From: Blastocladiella emersonii ATCC 22665 | Lineage: Eukaryota > Blastocladiomycota > Blastocladiomycetes > Blastocladiales > Blastocladiaceae | Assembly (NCBI GenBank): GCA_025594325.1 | Contig: JANHCV010000001.1 | Coordinates: 806,001-870,000 of the forward strand | DNA length: 64,000 bases | Direction of reading: 5' to 3' | Shown: in pieces, positions 1 to 10,140 of the stretch | Layout: every line of letters starts with the position of its first letter | How positions within the stretch are numbered: position 1 is the stretch's first letter | Program-made: the position numbers and the translations under genes | Notes under the pieces: generated by a model | Told to the model about the DNA's origin: nothing | Databases searched by the model: none | The model's input: the letters and a program-made list of their open reading frames with translations, nothing else

Positions 1-961
1 CGGGTGTTGCGGTGCCGGCCGACGACTGGCCGCTGCTTCAGACCTTGACATCGGCGGTGCCAACGAACGTCTGTCGCGAGCAGCCAGTCTCGGCGCTCGA
101 ACACGCGTCGACGCATGGGGCACACCTGCACAACGTGTTGCTGTGTGGTTTCGGGGTCCATGCCCGCGATTTCATGCGCACCGTCGCCGACAACCGCGTC
201 GCCGGGTTTGGAAGTCGGTTCCTCGACGCCATGAAGACGCTTCTCGCGGCGTATCGTGGTCCCGATGCCCTTGCTCGACACGGTCTCGCCAACGGCGACG
301 ACCACGCGCTCGTCATCGTCCTGTGGGACGCCAACACGGTGTCGGCGACGGCCGACCAGATCGCGGCCATAGACGAGCCGTGGTTCGACACGCATGTGTG
401 CGCGAGTGCTGCCAAACAGGCCGAGGTACGCTCTTCCGAGGGCGAGCGTGACCTGCTCGACTGGGACTGACTTTGTACGACGCACGGTAGTGAAACGCCG
501 TCACGGGCAAGCGCAGCAGCCGCATCAAGTCGCTCACGGTGGACGCCGAGCCGTCGGCGGCGCTCAAGCACCGCGTTCTCGCGCACGTCGCGGCGGCGCT
601 CGGCTCGCCGCGCCCGCGGCCCGTGATCCTCATCTCGGACGGCACGATCTTCGACGGCGTCGAGGACACGGCGCGCCGCGAGCTCGGTCTGGACCGCCTG
701 GTGGCGGCGGCGGGGAACGGCAGCGATGCCGACCGGTGGGTCCTGCAGGTGCGCACGCCGTTGGCCGCGACCGTGATCATGTCGTGGGCCCAGATGTGCC
801 TCACGGACGGGCCCGACGAGGCCAAGGGCGAGTGGCGCGCGCGCGCCGCCGCGGCCGCGACCGAGGCATCGTCTCAGGCGTCCAAGAAGGCGACGTCCAA
901 GAAGGCGACGTCCAAGAAGGCGACGTCCAAGAAGGTGTTGTCGGACGGCAACCGTCACTGA
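1..961 (+). pseudogene. Gene A (left copy, 5' end outside window), PIN-like family 1, decayed
   Basis: This is the 3' part of a family-1 gene, paralogous to B, C and D. The penultimate exon ends at 425 and a 65-nt intron (426-490, GTACGC to GGTAG) follows. The last exon opens with TGA (491-493) exactly where paralogues C and D have a tryptophan codon, so it carries a nonsense change. The last exon otherwise continues with the family pattern: a Val-Ile-Leu-Ile-Ser-Asp segment, then an aromatic and Val-Leu-Gln-Val strand, then a Lys/Ser/Ala-rich tail of about 20 residues. The first acidic motif reads W-D-A-N. The complete right-arm copy shows further lesions upstream. A PIN/NYN-like ribonuclease fold is my inference, not an established identity. 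Confidence 0.7.
881..940 (+). repeat. 15-bp tandem repeat coding a Ser-Lys-Lys-Ala-Thr tail
   Basis: Three exact copies and one partial copy of TCCAAGAAGGCGACG sit in the last exon of gene A. They encode a repeated S-K-K-A-T basic tail of the kind seen in nuclear or nucleic-acid-binding proteins. The copy in the right arm is at 58719-58778. Confidence 0.9.
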
Positions 962-1129
962 ATGAAGAACTATTGTCCCCTTGTAAAGTCGCTCGCCTGA
1001 GTCGCAACGTCGTGAGCGCGGTGACGTAGTACGCTCATGCCGGCAGGCAGATGAAGCGGATCACGGTGGCCACGGCGACGGCGGCCGGGAGGGTTGGTGG
1101 TCCCACGCTGCTCCGTCGGCCGCGCCGGG

Positions 1130-1136
1130 TATAAAA
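1130..1136 (+). promoter_or_regulatory. TATA box of gene X
   Basis: TATAAAA is followed by an ACGCGT box and a long CT-rich leader, ending in an ATG at 1214. This is a standard fungal core promoter layout. The matching site in the right arm is 58523-58529. Confidence 0.6.
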
Positions 1137-1213
1137 CGCGTTCCCGCTCCCGCCCTCCTGCTCTCCCTCTCTCCCACGACGATCTCTTCTATCAAGAACA
1201 CTCACTACCTGCT

Positions 1214-2352
1214 ATGCATCAACCACCGTGCTCTCAACCGCCGCGGGCAACACCACCACCTTCAACTGCCCGCCGGCGCCCCAGTGCTTGACGCGCGAGG
1301 AGTTCGTTGCCGCCGCGTGCGTCTCGTCCTCGAGGCGTGCACAATCGCTCTCTGGAATCTCTAGCTGACGGGCTACCCCCCTTGTCTAGTGTCGAGGCCG
1401 GCCTCGACCCCATCTAGCTCCTGTCCGCCATCGCCGCGGCGCCGGCTAGCGCTCCGGACCGCGTGCCGGTGACGCGGCCCGTGCTAGAGAAACTACGAGG
1501 GCTCGTCCAGTTCACGGACCCCGAGATCGTCATCCCCGTGCACGTCCTCGACGCGGCGTGAACCGACGCGCTCGCCGCGACGCTGCGCACCCTGCCGTCG
1601 CCCGACGCGCCGTGCCGCTTCGACGCGACGGTGTACACGTTTGACGCGGGGTTCGCCGAGACGCACGGCATCGGCCCGGCCGCGGCGCACGGCGCTGATG
1701 ACGGCGGCGCACGGGTTCATGTGCGTGTCGAGGCGCCGCCCGTCAACGAGCTGTTCCCGCTACGTTCCGAAGGTCAAGCTGGTCGCGCAGCGTGGATCCG
1801 CAGCTTAGAACTCGCTCGTGCCACCAGGACCCGACTACGACGACCACAACGACGAGGAGTACACCAAGTACGACTACTTGGACGGACCCGGCACGAGCAC
1901 CGTCCAGGCGATCCCGTCGCCGTCGCCGTTTTCGCCACGGCAGCAACTCCAGCACTACCACCAGCAGCAGCACCACCACCATCTGCAGGCGGAGCCGTGG
2001 CCGCCGCACGCCATGCTGCCCTCGCCCTCGCCGCCGCCACCGTCGCAGGCACCCGTCCAGTACGCGCACGTCGACCTCTCGGACGAGGACAAGCACAAGC
2101 ACCCCGAGGCCTACGTACGTGTCGTGGCAGGTGCTGACCTCGCTCGACTCGGCGGCGCAGACCGACACCCCGCTCGCGCCGCGGCCGCCGCTGACCGTGG
2201 TCGTGACCAAGTCGCTGCACGGCCGCAGCAGCATGCCCACCATCACGGGCACCAAGTACGAGCGCGGCGGCCAGGTGGTCGTCGTCACCGAGTGGGACGG
2301 CGAGATGCAGGCCGTCGACGCGTGGGTGCGGGCGCGCCGGGTTGAGCGGTGA
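1214..2352 (+). pseudogene. Gene X, family 2 (paralogue of Z), decayed
   Basis: A good core promoter leads to an ATG, but the plausible coding frame (Thr-Thr-Thr-Phe-Asn-Cys segment) is out of register with it. Homology to gene Z is clear in two places. The first is the central strand pattern around 1490-1790, with a shared Val-Asn-Glu-Leu followed by Gly-Gln-Ala-Gly. The second is the C-terminal domain at 2160-2350, with shared V-V-V strands and an A-V-D-A box near the end. TGA at 1559-1561 replaces the Trp present in Z, and at least one more frameshift lies near 2115. Function unknown. Both arms carry the same lesions, so decay preceded or followed arm homogenisation. Confidence 0.65.
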
Positions 2353-2748
2353 TCTGGATGGGGATTGGATGGCGATTGGATAGGCTGAATACGACGATCG
2401 TGTGACTGCACGTCTCTCTCGACTCTTGGTGGACACTGACAGCTGTTGGGGATATCCGATGGGTGGGGCGAGCGCCGTCGCGAGGTGAAGGACGCGACGC
2501 GTTTCAGGTGGCGCCTCCGCCGAGCGACCGCCGCCGCCGACCCGACCTCCACTGCTTCTTCTCTCGCCGAAACGACGATTACCAGCACGCCGTCCATGTA
2601 ACCTTGAGCAAGCCGCTCCGCTGATCTCGGCCCACCATGCACTACTCGCGGCCCCGCCGACGTCGACGCGGGATCGCGCCGCGCTCGCCTTCCCCAACTC
2701 TCGGTCGACGCCGACCACGTCCTCGGACGCATCACACGCTCAACAGCC

Positions 2749-4199
2749 ATGGATAGCGTACGTCGCTCGCGCAGCAGCACTGGGGATCATGGAGTGTCAA
2801 GGCTAACGAGGCAGCCTCGCGACCCCAGCCGGCATGTAGCACGCACCGACGCACGCCGCGAGCGACCGAGTGCACTTCTTCGAGCCTGCGGCGGCAGCCG
2901 AATACGTGTCCATCCTGCCTGTCGTGCTCGACCACCTCGATCCCGCCCGGCACCCGCTGCAGCTTTCCTGCCAGAACCTCGGTTCCCTCGACTGTGTGAT
3001 GCGCGGCGCCGGCTCGGCCCCGACGGCTGCGTATCTCGACAAGGCCTACGATGTGGCGGCGCGCGACCTGCGCGGGGATCCTGCGGCCGCCGACCGCTTC
3101 GAGGCCCGCTGCGTGCCCAACCGCGCCCCGCGGCGTTGCGGTCCCACAACCCGCTCCCGCTCCCGCTCCCGCTCGACGCGCCCATCCACGGGTGCATCCT
3201 GCTGGCCTACGCCGCCCTGGAGTGGGTTCCCGCGGCGCCATCGGTCGTCGTGGGCAGCGGCAACGCTTCGTCCAACGTGCTTGCGCTCGTGGCCGCGCCG
3301 CCCGAGGTCCTCCACCTGCGCCGCCTGCTGTCGACCGCCGTGGCCGCGCCGCCCGAGGTCCTCCACCCGCGCCGCCTGCTGTGCTGTCGACTGCATCGGT
3401 GAGCCCCGCGTGGCGCGGCGGCGCGCCGACGTGCCACACCTGCTCGACCTCGTCCCGCGGCTCATTGACTCGGCCGCCGCCGACGGCGTTCACGCCCGAG
3501 GCGCAGCTACTCGACGCCGTGCCGCGCGCGGGCACAGCATCCACACCGGCGGCTTCACGGCCGCGCTGCGCGACATCCGCGCCGAGATGGTTTGGCGCCG
3601 TGGTCGCCTCGCCGCTTACCGCGTCTGCGCCGCGTCCGCGCCGCAACTGGCCGGTCGGCTTCGACTTCGCGCGGCGGCCGCAGTCGTCCGGTGCTCATCA
3701 TGATCGACGGCGACACGGTGTCGCTCACCGCGGACCGGATCGCCACCGTCAGCACGTTGTGGTTCGAGGCACGCGTGTACGGGACCGGTGCGAGCCGGGT
3801 CAAGGTACGCCACCCGTGCGGGCTCGGACGGTTGTGTGAGACGAGCGACTAACTCTCGGATTTCGATTGTCCGGTAGTCGGCTTTGCTGGTGGCTCGGGC
3901 GCGACCACATCACGTACCACCACGTCGCGGCGGCGCCCACCAAGGCCGTCAGCTTCCACACGCTCGACGTCCTCGTCCTGCACCTTGCCACGCAGCCCGT
4001 CCAGCCCGTGATCATCGTGTTGGTCGACAACAAGTGGCGGGCGCGCGCGCTTGCCGCCGTAGGTGCCGCGCCTGCAGTCGGTGCATCGACCATCACCGAG
4101 GGAGGATTCGAGGGTCATTGTTGCGCGTCACCTCGCGGAATGTGTGTTTTGAATGTTACGGAGCAAGGCTTTCGTTGTCGTTTCGTGCCACACAGATAG
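2749..4199 (+). pseudogene. Gene B, PIN-like family 1, decayed
   Basis: Exon 1 is tiny (ATG GAT AGC) and is followed by an 82-nt intron (2758-2839), the same plan as genes C and D. Family sequence then follows, but the frame is lost several times: near 3150, between 3395 and 3700, and at the start of the last exon. The penultimate exon ends at 3804 and the last begins at 3878. The motif I-D-G-D keeps the first acidic site, and V-L-V-D near 4020 keeps a later one. The 3' end is uncertain. The single base that differs between the two arms (4029, Asn here, Asp in the right copy) falls in this gene. A GACGCGTTTCAGGT box lies about 240 bp upstream. Confidence 0.65.
3289..3390 (+). repeat. 51-bp tandem duplication inside gene B
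   Basis: Two near-identical 51-bp copies (3289-3339 and 3340-3390) duplicate 17 codons covering the Ala-Pro-Pro-Glu-Val-Leu-His segment, which occurs once in gene A. The copies differ by a Leu to Pro change. The duplication also occurs in the right arm (56269-56370). Confidence 0.9.
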
Positions 4200-4594
4200 G
4201 GACCTCCGCGCGCCACCCCGACCGCCTTCCTCGTTGCGCCAGTGCTCGCTCGAGCCGCACCGGGTACTCGCACGCCCGTGGCCACGGCCGCGGCCATGGC
4301 GAGCCCGCTGCGGGCGGCGGAGGAACACGAGGTCACAACGATCGATCGAGGCCAAGGCGGCAGCCACTGCGCCACCGCCACCGCCACACTGACGCGTTCT
4401 TCACTTCGCGTGTATCACCCGGTCCCAGCCAGGCAGCAGCGCCGGCTCGCCGCGGCGCTGCCGCCGCCGCTGCCGCCCTGATCGCCCACTCTCACCTCGG
4501 CGCCAGCGGACAGCCGACTCCGCCCGACGCCCCATGTAACTTGACGCACTTGACTCGACGCGCCGGGCTCACGCACACACTCATTGCTTCCACC

Positions 4595-5632
4595 ATGTCC
4601 TACTTGCGCAAGGTGTTCGTCACGGTCATGACCTGGGATCGGCCCTTCGACCAGGACAAGTACATTCTGATCCGCAATGAGCGAGGCGGCACCTACCGCA
4701 GCGTCATGCCCAACCCCAAGGAGGTGCCCTACTTCGACCTCGACGCCGCCTACTACATTCCGATCAAGCCGCGGCGCCGCACACTCGACGACTACGACGG
4801 GCTCGCCATCATTGTGCCGTCACCGCCGGCCAACCTGACGACGTGGACCATGCTGCGCATCAGCAACGAGTCGGACGACGTGATTCACGTCACGGTCCTC
4901 GGGCGCCGCTCATCGCTCGGCCTCGCCAGTTTCGTGCTTCAGGCGTGGCAGGAGCCCAAGGTCGTCGACCTCGGCCTCCTGGCGCACATCCGGTTCCCGC
5001 TGCGGCTCGAGGTGCGCCGCGCCCGTCACCGCGGGTCCGACCAGTACGCGGTCGAGGGCGACGACCAGTACCTCGCGACGCACCTGCTCGGCACATTCTG
5101 GCTCAAGCTGAGCAAGGTCCGGCCGCCCAACGCCGAGTCGCTCGACGAGCTCCTGGCCAGCGACCCCTACGGGCCCGAACCGCTGTGCGCGCCGGCCACG
5201 GCCATATCCAACCCCCAACTCCTCATCACGTACCCGGAGCGGCCAGCCTCGTCATCGGCCCAAGTGCACGGTGCCGCGGGCCCCGGCGTGGAGCGCACCG
5301 TCCTTAGCCGCTTCGACACGCGGAAGGTTGCCGCCGCCGCGGTGCCCGCCCCGTCCTACCGACCCCCGCCGCTCCTGGCCTACGACCACGACGAGAGCCA
5401 TGGGCGCTTCTACGGTCCAGAGCTGGAGCCGGAGCCAGGTGCTGCAGGCGAGCCGACCTCGACGGTGCCGATGGAGCTCCGCGTGCGTCGGCTGGTCGCG
5501 GGCGACCCGCGCGCCGACAACAGCGTCCTCGCGGGCTTCGTCGGCGACAGCAGTGGGTCGCTCGAGATGCCGGACGGTTGCTGGCGGAGCGGAGCCTGCG
5601 CGCCCTCGCCACCCGCCAACCCGCCGCTTTGA
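4595..5632 (+). CDS. Gene Y, hypothetical protein, 345 aa, left copy
   Basis: A single intact exon with a good start context (TTCCACCATGTCC), so I start there although the frame is open upstream. The first 180 residues are predicted to be beta-rich, with several short hydrophobic strands (V-F-V-T-V, I-H-V-T-V-L, F-P-L-R-L-E-V). The rest is Pro/Ala/Ser-rich and probably disordered. I see no signal peptide or membrane span and recognise no family. It lies between family-1 genes B and C. Unlike A, X and B it has no lesion, and it is identical in both arms, so it may be under selection or simply younger. Confidence 0.7.
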   Translation: MSYLRKVFVTVMTWDRPFDQDKYILIRNERGGTYRSVMPNPKEVPYFDLDAAYYIPIKPRRRTLDDYDGLAIIVPSPPANLTTWTMLRISNESDDVIHVTVLGRRSSLGLASFVLQAWQEPKVVDLGLLAHIRFPLRLEVRRARHRGSDQYAVEGDDQYLATHLLGTFWLKLSKVRPPNAESLDELLASDPYGPEPLCAPATAISNPQLLITYPERPASSSAQVHGAAGPGVERTVLSRFDTRKVAAAAVPAPSYRPPPLLAYDHDESHGRFYGPELEPEPGAAGEPTSTVPMELRVRRLVAGDPRADNSVLAGFVGDSSGSLEMPDGCWRSGACAPSPPANPPL

Positions 5633-5962
5633 TGTCTTGAATGATGCCGCCCGCTTCCTCTTGCACACCCATCTCTCCCTCCCCTCCCTCCCTCGCTGGA
5701 CTACTCTCGACATAATACACTGGCGGCACGACCGCCCGTTGGCTTTGAATCGCCGTGTCGCTCGCGTCCGCTCGCCCGACGGAGGCAACGGTTCACTCGG
5801 GCGCAGGCCGTTGGGCTGTGGCCGCGGGCGCGACGCGAAGCCACGTGCGCCGCGTCGCGTGAGACCAGCCCATCGCCCTCGCCGTGTGCCCGCTCCTTCG
5901 CTCTCCCCTCGCTCGCACTCATAGGCCCAACGACGGCCTCACTACAACCACAACTCGCTGCA

Positions 5963-6231
5963 ATGGATCCGAAAACCACGCAAAACGTAAGGACATGCCG
6001 TCTCGGGCCCGCAGCGAACGCAGCCGCCGCCCACGCGCGTGTCCCGCGGGAGGGACCCGCGAAAACCATCACGATGCCACTGTCTGACGCTGCGCCGACC
6101 CCGTAGCCGACGCAGGAGCTGCCGGACCAGCAGCCGGGTGGCGGGCCGCTGGCGGTGGTCCCGGCCGCGACCAACGCCAACCTCGGCGCGGCAGCGCCCA
6201 TCCTCAAGTACACCCTCGACCCCGACGAGCT

Positions 6232-6274
<43 letters not shown>

Positions 6275-7823
6275 ACCGCGACCGCTCCCTCGGTCACGTA
6301 CGGCATGCGCGCTTTCGAGGTGGCGACGCTCATCGCTCGCACCGGAGTCCCGGACTTTCCTCGGGTCCAGTCCACGCTCAACGAGACGTATGTCGCGTTT
6401 CTCGCTGCCGGCAACCCGCCGTCGCCCACGTTCTCGATCGACGCCAAGATGCACACCTGCCAGATGCTCCTGTACGCCGTGTCCGCGCACGGATGCGCTG
6501 ACGCGCGCATCACCGAGTTGTGCAAAGCGCGTAAGTCGCGCAGCTCGAAACGGTCGCGCGGCTCGACCTCGGGACCAGCGGTGGCGCCACCTGCTCCGGC
6601 ACCGGCACCGGCACCTACGCCGGCCGTGGGCACCGAGGCCGACGCGGTGGCGGCGGCAGAGGCCCAGCTGCGCGCAGCGGTTGCCGCGGCCGAGGCGTAC
6701 ATGGGCGACGCCGTCTCCGATTTCCCCGCATTCGGGATCCCCAACGACCCGATTGCCACTGCCGCTGAGATGGCGCAGCTGCAGCTGTTGCTGGCGAGGG
6801 CGCCGGCGAACCCGGCGTGGACCCACGGCGACGCGCTGCAGCTGCTGTCCACGATCAAGGGCATCCTCGCGATCATCACGGCGGGCACGCTGTTGAAGTC
6901 GGGCGCCGTGGTGCTCGCGTACTTTGTCGAATTGGCCCGCAACAACCTGCCGCTCCACGTGGCTGGCGTCGAGGTCGCTGCTCAGTACCACGTCCATCTC
7001 CAGCTGTACACGCGCGTCGCCGCCGACGACATGATGGCGTGGCACGCGCATGTGGCGACGGCGGCGCGGCTGTCGCCCAAGCAGCAGCTCCGCGAAGCGC
7101 TGCAGCACCGCTTCCAAGTCGACGCCGGCGCCGCGACGCGCGCGCTGTCCACGCTGAACGTCGACATGATTGGGCCCTCAATGCTGCGCGCCATGGTCCT
7201 CATGCTCGGGCTGTGCCGTGGGCTGGCCATCGCTCCGCAGCAGGTGCCAGCCCCCGCGCACGAGCGCGTCTCCGTCCGGTACCTGTGGGACGGAGACAAC
7301 GTGGTCCCAACCCGCGACGAGCTCGAGGCGCTCGACAAGCCGTGGTCCCAGGTGCACGTGTATGTGCTCACATCGGGCACGAGTCGGGTACGCGGCGTTC
7401 GACTGCGCAACAAAGAGGAACGACACTAACGCGTGCATGTGTGCGCGCGGGTAGTGGACCAACAAGCTCTCCAACCCGCGCCCCCGCAACCTGCTGCTCC
7501 ACGACCTCGGCCGCGACATCAAGGAGTCGGCCGACTACTACGCGCAGGCGCGGTTGGTGGCGAGCCGGGCCGAGCTGTGCGCGCGGACCCACCCGCTCTT
7601 TCTCGTACTCGTGTCGCACGACGGCTCTTTCGAGGTGATGGAGAGCCTCGCGCACGCCAACTTCGGGGTGGCGGGCGCGGGCGGCGGCGCGCTTGGGCCG
7701 GCGACTGAGTCGGGATGCTGGGTGGTGCGCGTGCGCACGCCGGCGCATGCAATTGCGCTCACTATGTGGATGGAAATGTGTCTGTCGAGCGGCGCCGGCG
7801 AGGGCTTCGGGTCGGCTGGGTAG
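5963..7823 (+). CDS. Gene C, PIN/NYN-like family 1 protein, intact, about 557 aa
   Basis: Three exons: 5963-5986 (eight codons), 6107-7387 and 7455-7823. Introns of 120 and 67 nt have GTAAGG and GTACGC donors, and CTGAC lies before the first acceptor. All junctions are phase 0. The protein has an Ala-Pro repeat, a second Pro-Ala linker and an Ala-rich helical middle. A C-terminal domain then reads: hydrophobic strand with D-G-D-N-V, V-H-V-Y strand, Trp at the exon start, K-E-S-A-D, and L-V-L-V-S-H-D. That order of three acidic motifs resembles PIN/NYN-like nucleases (inference), and C is the member keeping all three. The right-arm border cuts the other copy within exon 3, so only this copy is complete. 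Confidence 0.75.
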
Positions 7824-8144
7824 GTCGGGGGCCGCCGCTGCAGACGCGGACGTCAACGTCGACGCGGGTGGGGCGTAAAGCGGTGGCGGATTCCAATAGA
7901 AAACTGCATTTGCATTGCACACGGAGACGGTGCGCGAGGGCGAGGGAGGGGAGGGGAGGAGACGCGACGGTCGTGCGCGCGTGACGTTGGTCCGGGAAGT
8001 GGGGACGCCACGCGGGCAGGCTCAGAGCAGATTCCGAGCGCCTCGGCGACGCGTCCGGCGTCGTGCATCGCTTCCCAGCCCCAACCGCTCTCGATACCCA
8101 ACATACCCGACTTGCACGCCGCTAGTAGCAAAAACCCCGTGCAA

Positions 8145-9885
8145 ATGCATTTGCTCACTCGTGGCGACGGCCCCGCCTCGCCGCCGCCGCCGCCTCGGCC
8201 GGGCCCGCGCGCCGCGGCTGCCCCGCTCCACCCAGCGGCAACCGACGCCGCGCCGGCCGTCACGGGCGCCGCTTCGAGTGCAGCCGCGCCAGCACCTGCT
8301 CCTGCTCCTGCTCTCGGCCGCACGCCCGCCCTGCCGCTCGCGCCGGGCCCGGCCCACGGCCCCGTCTCGACCACTCGGGCGACGGCCACCGTAAGCGCGT
8401 TGCCCCGCTCCAGCACGTACTTCCCCGCCCAGCAGCGCACCCAGCAGCGCGCTCAGCGCCTCGCCCAGCATCGCAGCCACCCGTACCGCCGGCCGAGACC
8501 CACGCCGTCGACTCGCGCCGCGACAGCAGGGCGTGCCGCACCGCCGCCCGCGCCGCCTGCACCCGCGCCGCCTGCGCCCGCGCCATCTGTGCCCGCGCCA
8601 TCTGTGCCCGCGCCATCTGTGCCCGCACCATCTGTGCCCGCGCCATCTGTGCCCGCGCCATCTGTGCCCTCGAACCCGCCGCCTCTGCCACCTGTGCCCT
8701 CGAACCTGCCGCCCGCGCCGCCAAGACCACAGCAGCCACCACACTTTGCCCTCCGTTTCCCATTGGAAACGCTCTGCATATCACGCTTTGCGTTCCGCTT
8801 CCGCCTCAAGGACGTGCCGCGCGGCGCCAGCGTCATCAAGCCGTTTCTGGATACCATGTACGTGCCTGATCGGCGGCCAGGTCCCGCCAACGTGGGCCTC
8901 CGTGGCGTGCTCGCTCCCTTACCCCCCGTCTCACACTGCCACCTGTAGCGACGACGTGATTCGCAAACTCGCACCCCAGGGTGCCACGTCCAACACCGCA
9001 CCGTCCCTCGACTGCATCCTGCTACGGACTCGGTGTTTTGTGCACCTCATGGACCTGCCGCGCACCCTTGTTGCCCCGACCGCGTTCTACGTCTACGTGA
9101 TCGAATCGGCGTGGAACGACTCGCTCGCGTACGTTCTGCTGGCTCCGCTGCCGCGCGGCGCCCGCTGGTGGTACATCATCACCATTGTGACGACGGACCC
9201 CACGTTTGCCGCCAAGCCCGCGATCGCTGCCCTCCTTGCGGCGTACGGCGACAACGCGCCGCATGACGGGCGCCACCGAGTTCGGGTTCGCGTCCAAGCG
9301 GCTGCAGTGAACGAGCTGCGCCCGCTGTCCGTGGACGGGCAAGCCGGGCGCGGTGAGGCGATCCGCGCACTCGAAGCGCTGCTGCCGCCCGCACCTCCGC
9401 TCGCGCGTGCACCCGCAATGGCAGCAGTGGCCGGTGCGACATGGCCGCCGCCGGCGCACCCGTACCGGGTTCGGTACCACCAGCAGCAGGCGCAGCAGCA
9501 GGCGCAGCAGCAGGCACAGCAGCAGCAGGTGCAGCGGCCCACCATCTACGCGCCGCGTGGCCTTTCCAGGAAACCGGCTAAGGAGTGGGTCCAGTACAAT
9601 GTCTCGCTCCAGATCCAGGTGGCGTCGCCGCTGCGCAAGGCGCGGGGCGGGAGTGGGGACGGTTCCACGTCGCCGTGGCCCGCGCCGCCAGCGCTGCTGC
9701 CTCTGCCGCCGCCGCCCGCAACGTCCCCCGTTCCCGTGACGCTGGTCGTGGTCCCGGCGCTGGTGGAGGGCATGGAGCATCTCACGCACCTCATGCACCT
9801 GCCCAGCGCTCAAGTGGTCCTGACCACGGAACGGAGCGGCGAGGCCATGGCGGTGGACGCCTTCCTGCGGACGTGGTTTGTTTGA
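8145..9885 (+). CDS. Gene Z, family 2 hypothetical protein, about 549 aa
   Basis: Two exons (8145-8857 and 8949-9885) joined by a 91-nt intron (GTACGT to CTGTAG). The junction codon ATC restores the frame. The N-terminal third is Pro/Ala-rich with six V-P-A-P-S repeats (about 8580-8670, 15-bp units). A folded region of about 120 residues follows, then a Gln-rich stretch (about 9480-9530), then a C-terminal domain with V-T-L-V-V-V strands ending near the A-V-D-A box shared with gene X. It lies just inside the left arm border and has no second copy in the window. Function not recognised; it is the only intact member of family 2 seen here. Confidence 0.7.
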
Positions 9886-10056
9886 CCCTCGGCCCAACTG
9901 ACGCCGCCACATGGGGTGCTCGCTCCCGACTCGTTCATTTTTACTTCCCATACACTAAACTGTTGATTTGCGCCCAAAGTTGCGGCTGGGGATCGAGTGC
10001 GAGTGCGAGGGAAGTGCGCCGGAGCAGAGGCACGGCCAAGGGAGGGGGTAGACGCG

Positions 10057-10069
10057 TCGCGTTTCAGGT
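10057..10069 (+). promoter_or_regulatory. Candidate promoter element (GCGTTTCAGGT)
   Basis: TCGCGTTTCAGGT, next to an ACGCGT box, lies 72 bp before the SKP1-like ATG. A close match (GACGCGTTTCAGGT, 2496-2509) precedes gene B. An inverted version (ACCTGAAACACGC, about 20759-20771) precedes the Myb/SANT gene on the minus strand. The shared string suggests a transcription-factor site; no factor is identified. Confidence 0.35.
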
Positions 10070-10140
10070 CGGGCTCGTGACCAGCAAGAGAAGCCGCCTG
10101 CCCCCCGCACTCCGTCCCTCTCCGCCTACGCCGCCACACA

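Larger units (their letters stand above)
1..7496. repeat. Left arm of giant inverted repeat
   Basis: Every base here pairs with its reverse complement in the right arm by the rule x to 59659-x. All open frames in the two arms translate identically except at one site: A at 4029 against G (C on the plus strand) at 55630, an Asn/Asp change in gene B. The inner border is at 7496, inside the last exon of gene C, where the arms diverge after CAACCTGCTG. The arm still matches at the first base of the window, so its true outer end is not visible. It contains A (partial), X, B, Y and most of C, all on the plus strand. Near-zero divergence means a very recent copy, active gene conversion, or an assembly duplication. 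Confidence 0.97.

Noticed and set aside
491-493. Genetic-code change with TGA read as Trp
   Set aside because: TGA terminates several otherwise intact genes in the window, and the affected genes carry other lesions as well.
1743-2780. Long antisense ORFs over genes X, B, Y and C (for example about 345 codons on the minus strand here)
   Set aside because: They are Arg/Ala/Gly-rich shadows caused by GC-rich third positions, have no splice or promoter support, and overlap better-supported coding frames.
3884-5632. A 582-codon plus-strand ORF covering gene B's end and gene Y
   Set aside because: Only the part from the ATG at 4595 has normal composition. The upstream portion is low-complexity Arg/His read-through of gene B and its flank.
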